Assembly (NCBI GenBank): GCA_022842285.1
Contig: JALHPV010000004.1
Coordinates: forward strand, 1 to 64,000
DNA length: 64,000 bases
Direction of reading: 5' to 3'
Origin: Kofleriaceae bacterium
GTDB taxonomy: Bacteria; Myxococcota_A; Polyangia; Haliangiales; Haliangiaceae
The position numbers and the translations under genes were made by a program. Positions 61,214 through 64,000 of this stretch are shown piece by piece (the first letter of the stretch is position 1; each line of letters starts with the position of its first letter). A model generated the notes under the pieces. That model saw only the letters and a list, made by a program, of their open reading frames with translations, was not told the origin of the DNA and did not search any database.

Positions 61214-62899
61214 TCACGAGTTGGCAGAGAGCGCGAGGAGCGTCAGGCTGCGAACCCGCTCCACTTCTTCCTGGTTAGTGAGCGCGCGAGCGAGCGCGAG
61301 GTATCCGGTCTCGCCCAGGTGCTGGGGAACCGAGCACAACGTCGACGTGAAGTACGCGACGAAGTCGGCGCCGGTTCGCGAGCGGACCGCGAGAAATGCC
61401 TCGCGCGCGACCTTCTCCTTCTTGCTTTCGAAGTCGGCCTTCCCTGCCGCGCTGCCGGAGGCATCCGCCCACTTCAGGCTGTACTTCGAGGCCAGGCGGC
61501 CAAGCACGTAGGAGCGAGTCGCCTGATAGACAAGCTGCTCGAGGGTCTTGGGTTCATCTGTGCGTGACTCGGTCATCTCAACCTCCGTGAATGCGATGCG
61601 GCAGTCGTGTTGGAACTTGGAATCGAGGATGGTGTTCTCCTTGGGCGTCTGCGCGCAGAGCCGACCGAACTCGCGCCACCATTCACGCTCCTCGAGTAGA
61701 TTCGCGATCCTCTGGCGCCGAAAAACCGAACTCCAGTACGCCGCCCGGACGCGGCCATACGCGTCGGCGCGATCGTGGCGAGGATCAACGCGGCTCAGGC
61801 TACGGACGCGTACGTTGTTCCCGTCCTTCTCGATGTGCACAACGTCGATCGCGCTGACGGAGTACCGTGTCGCCGCCGCCCCTTGCTTCGCGCGAATGAC
61901 GGCGAGCATGCGGCTTAGCACGTCAAGCCCGGCCTCCCCGGCCAGATCGACGAGCGAGTCCGCGGGCCGGTAGCCTGAGATCTTTGGCGACCGAGCGCGA
62001 ACGACCTGTGGCCAGTCATCGACGAACTGCCCGAGGTCGGCAACCTCTGGCACGGCTAGCGCGAGGCCCTTGAAGTCGCGGCTACCGTCGCGGTCGACGA
62101 GTACCGGCACGTAGATCGCGACGACGAATGGCCAGAAATGCAACACGAACTGCGACGACACGCGGTCCCGAAACGAAGCGTTCTCGGCGGTTCTTGCCTG
62201 TGCCCCGAGGAAATAGGTGCTCGGGAGCTCGACCCCTGCCTGCGGGCCAGTCGCGAGGGCCTCCCAGGCCTCTGCGGCGTCCGTGGAGGCCCGACCATGG
62301 GCGCGAGACTCGTATGGCTCCCGCGTCGCGGGGACGCCTCGCAGATGCGACCAGACCAGGTCTCGCCATAGCTTGAGCCACGACTGCGGCTCGGTGGGCG
62401 GCGCTGGGTCCCAGTCGGCGATCAACGCGCCCCGAGGAACGGTCGCATCGTAGACGTAGAACGTCTTCTCCTTCGCCTTCCCCTTGGCATCCGGCACCAC
62501 CCTCTCCACCGTTCGCTTTGGCGGGATAACTTCCTTGGCCTTGTTCTTGAGGGGCGCCGCGCGCTCCTGCTCCTCGTTCGAAGCGCCGTAGATGTCATCG
62601 AAGAGGCTCTGCATCCCCTCGCGGTCGACCCGCAGCGTGAGCCCTGCCTGGTCGATTACCTCGAGCTCACAGACCCCTTTTGCGTCGGGTCGACGACGGA
62701 GGAAACCTACGCACAACGCGAGACCAGCGAGGCCCGCTTTGTGTTGCGAGGATGGCAGCTCGTTCAGGTTCCAGCGGATCGAGATGGGTCCTTCCGGCAC
62801 CGCGGGTTTCGGCGCGCGGGCTGCACGAGGCTTCGATGCACTCGATGCGCGCTTCTTCTTGGGACCGGCCTCGGTCTGTTCGGACGTATCGCTCATCAA
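61214..62899 (-). CDS. cas8: Cas8-like large subunit of Cascade (Cmx8/DevT type)
   Basis: 561 residues. After an Ala/Lys-rich N-terminal tail (PKKKRASSASKPRAAR) the protein begins ISIRWNLNELPSSQHKAGLAGLALCV, which matches the Cmx8 family start as I recall it. The rest is mostly helical with FVLHFWPFVVAIYVPVLVD and a C-terminal helical region (RRQRIANLLEEREWW). It is the likely PAM-recognising large subunit. Its ATG overlaps the cas3 stop by 4 bases. The positively charged extension before the recognisable domain is not usual and may bind nucleic acid. Family assignment is firmer by gene position (between cas3 and cas7) than by motif. Confidence 0.82.
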   Translation of the reverse strand: MMSDTSEQTEAGPKKKRASSASKPRAARAPKPAVPEGPISIRWNLNELPSSQHKAGLAGLALCVGFLRRRPDAKGVCELEVIDQAGLTLRVDREGMQSLFDDIYGASNEEQERAAPLKNKAKEVIPPKRTVERVVPDAKGKAKEKTFYVYDATVPRGALIADWDPAPPTEPQSWLKLWRDLVWSHLRGVPATREPYESRAHGRASTDAAEAWEALATGPQAGVELPSTYFLGAQARTAENASFRDRVSSQFVLHFWPFVVAIYVPVLVDRDGSRDFKGLALAVPEVADLGQFVDDWPQVVRARSPKISGYRPADSLVDLAGEAGLDVLSRMLAVIRAKQGAAATRYSVSAIDVVHIEKDGNNVRVRSLSRVDPRHDRADAYGRVRAAYWSSVFRRQRIANLLEEREWWREFGRLCAQTPKENTILDSKFQHDCRIAFTEVEMTESRTDEPKTLEQLVYQATRSYVLGRLASKYSLKWADASGSAAGKADFESKKEKVAREAFLAVRSRTGADFVAYFTSTLCSVPQHLGETGYLALARALTNQEEVERVRSLTLLALSANS

Positions 62900-64000
62900 C
62901 CCTCCATGGTCGTCGTTGGACCGTCGTCGACGTCAAACCCGAGCGACGCCGTGTACCGCGCCGAGTCCGCGATCCGGATCCAGCTCGGCAACCCGGCGCG
63001 CGCCGGCTCCCTCGAGAACTTCCGCGGCACGGTGAGCCTGAGACCGTCCGTCGCGGCGCGAGCCGCATCGAGGCGGAGGAACTCGTCGACATCGCTGTCG
63101 AGGATCACCGGAGAGCCCGCGTCATCAGACTCACGCAGTGCCCCAGGCGTGGCGTAGTAGCCGGCGTCAGTGAACCGCGTGGCGCCCTCGGCATCCCGGC
63201 TAACCGGCGAGAATGCAGCAAGGCCATCCGCGAGGGCGACCTGACTCACGTCGCGCGTGTCGAACGACGCCAGGAACTGCTCGGCCGCGTCGAGCTCGGA
63301 CCGGTCGTACGGAAGCGTCGACTCGGGAGCGTACGTCAGTATGGCCGCGCGAAACTCAGCGCCCCGCCGCAGGTGGCGATTGGCGCGACCGAACCGCTGC
63401 ACGAGCGACGAGATCGGCGCATGCTCGGAGATGAGGACGTCGGCATCGAGGTCGAGGCTCATCTCGCAGACCTGGGTCGTCACCGCGATCGCCGCCGGCG
63501 GGCTCCCGGAGCGTGGGGACTGAAACGCGGCCACGGCAGCTCGGTGCTGACGCTGGCGATCGTCCAGCTTGAACCGGGAGTGATAGGCAATCGTGTCGGG
63601 CGCAAGGCTACGAAGCCGACGCACAAGTCGCTGGCAGCGCCGGACCGTGTTCACGACCCAGAGCACGCGCTGTCCCTGCTTCCACGCCACCACCGCACGC
63701 TCGAACGCGGCGTCCTCGCCTGCGATGGCCTCGAATCGATACCGAGGATGCGACTCCGCCATCTCGAGATCCGGCAACTCGGCGCGCTCGGACTCGTTCG
63801 GATAGACACGCAGCAATTTCGCGAGCTCGTTCTTGCGTCCGGCCGGCAACGTGGCCGTCATGCACAGCGCTGGCACATCGAATCGCTGGAGGAACGTGAT
63901 CAGCGCGTTCCACATGCGTGGGTCGTAGCTGTGGATCTCGTCGAACACGATCGCCGAGTCAGCCAGGGCGGGCAGCAGGCACATGCCGCCATAGCCGTGC
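62896..64000 (-). CDS. cas3: CRISPR-associated helicase Cas3, partial
   Basis: The frame is open at the right window edge, so the N-terminal part (and any HD nuclease domain) is missing; ~367 residues are seen. The visible part has the helicase motif II as DEIHSYD (DExH), motif III MTATLPAG, the second RecA domain with HSRFKLDDRQRQHRAAV, and motif VI in SLVQRFGRANR. These are the ATP-dependent helicase parts of Cas3, which unwinds and degrades target DNA recruited by Cascade. The C-terminal accessory region follows. Its stop overlaps the cas8 ATG by 4 bases. cas6 and the start of cas3 would lie to the right. Confidence 0.93.
   Translation of the reverse strand, partial: HGYGGMCLLPALADSAIVFDEIHSYDPRMWNALITFLQRFDVPALCMTATLPAGRKNELAKLLRVYPNESERAELPDLEMAESHPRYRFEAIAGEDAAFERAVVAWKQGQRVLWVVNTVRRCQRLVRRLRSLAPDTIAYHSRFKLDDRQRQHRAAVAAFQSPRSGSPPAAIAVTTQVCEMSLDLDADVLISEHAPISSLVQRFGRANRHLRRGAEFRAAILTYAPESTLPYDRSELDAAEQFLASFDTRDVSQVALADGLAAFSPVSRDAEGATRFTDAGYYATPGALRESDDAGSPVILDSDVDEFLRLDAARAATDGLRLTVPRKFSREPARAGLPSWIRIADSARYTASLGFDVDDGPTTTMEG

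Overview
This 64 kb window is high-GC chromosomal DNA from what looks like a myxobacterium (Myxococcota), possibly of the Kofleriaceae/Haliangium side. The lineage is inferred from gene content: many one- and two-component sensor kinases, two membrane Ser/Thr kinases, FHA proteins, a sigma-54 activator, many lipoproteins whose lipobox is followed by an Asp/Ala-rich linker, and a CRISPR-Cas operon of the Myxococcus xanthus 'Dev' (type I-MYXAN) kind. No insertion sequence, integrase, rRNA or phage module was seen. No gene-free stretch exceeds about 300 bp; the longest is about 285 bp at 34269-34554.

Layout. 1-8.4 kb: tail of an Hsp70-like gene, a hybrid histidine kinase, an ABC1/UbiB-type kinase, a fatty acid desaturase, a response-regulator/ThDP-enzyme fusion and a CPBP protease. 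8.4-13.7 kb: a three-gene signalling unit made of a ketosynthase-III-like protein without its catalytic Cys, a 998-residue double histidine kinase, and a receiver-kinase. 13.7-22.3 kb: lipoproteins, a hydrolase, a giant hybrid kinase, a TlpA-like thioredoxin and a Hint-domain lipoprotein. 22.4-32.4 kb: tRNA-Phe, a Ser/Thr kinase with a membrane metalloprotease directly behind it, an NHL-repeat lipoprotein, a cation/proton antiporter, tRNA-Leu, an MFS transporter and an FHA-GAF-cyclase. 32.4-52.6 kb: envelope and metabolic genes (FG-GAP lipoprotein, porin-like protein, MATE pump, prolyl oligopeptidase, a small operon with SnoaL-like, GNAT and nitrilase genes), an FHA/sigma-54 activator next to a second Ser/Thr kinase, a C-type-lectin-like lipoprotein, an APP1-phosphatase-like lipoprotein, and two small peptides with double-glycine leaders.

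52.9-64.0 kb: a CRISPR array of 63 repeats (36 bp) and 62 spacers, followed by a leader and the convergent-looking but co-transcribed minus-strand genes cas3 (cut by the window edge)-cas8-cas7-cas5-cas4/cas1-cas2. The genes overlap by 1-4 bases or are 16 bases apart, so they form one operon that runs into the array. The cas4 part of the cas4-cas1 fusion carries an in-frame TGA, while the Cas1 part is intact. No cas6 is visible; it could lie upstream of cas3, outside the window.

Most promising points: the interrupted Cas4-Cas1, the Cys-less ketosynthase translationally coupled to a sensor kinase, the receiver-ThDP fusion, the Hint lipoprotein, the two double-glycine peptides, and an 18-bp inverted repeat between two divergent lipoprotein genes. 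All functional calls come from reading the sequence and recalling family motifs; no database search was run.
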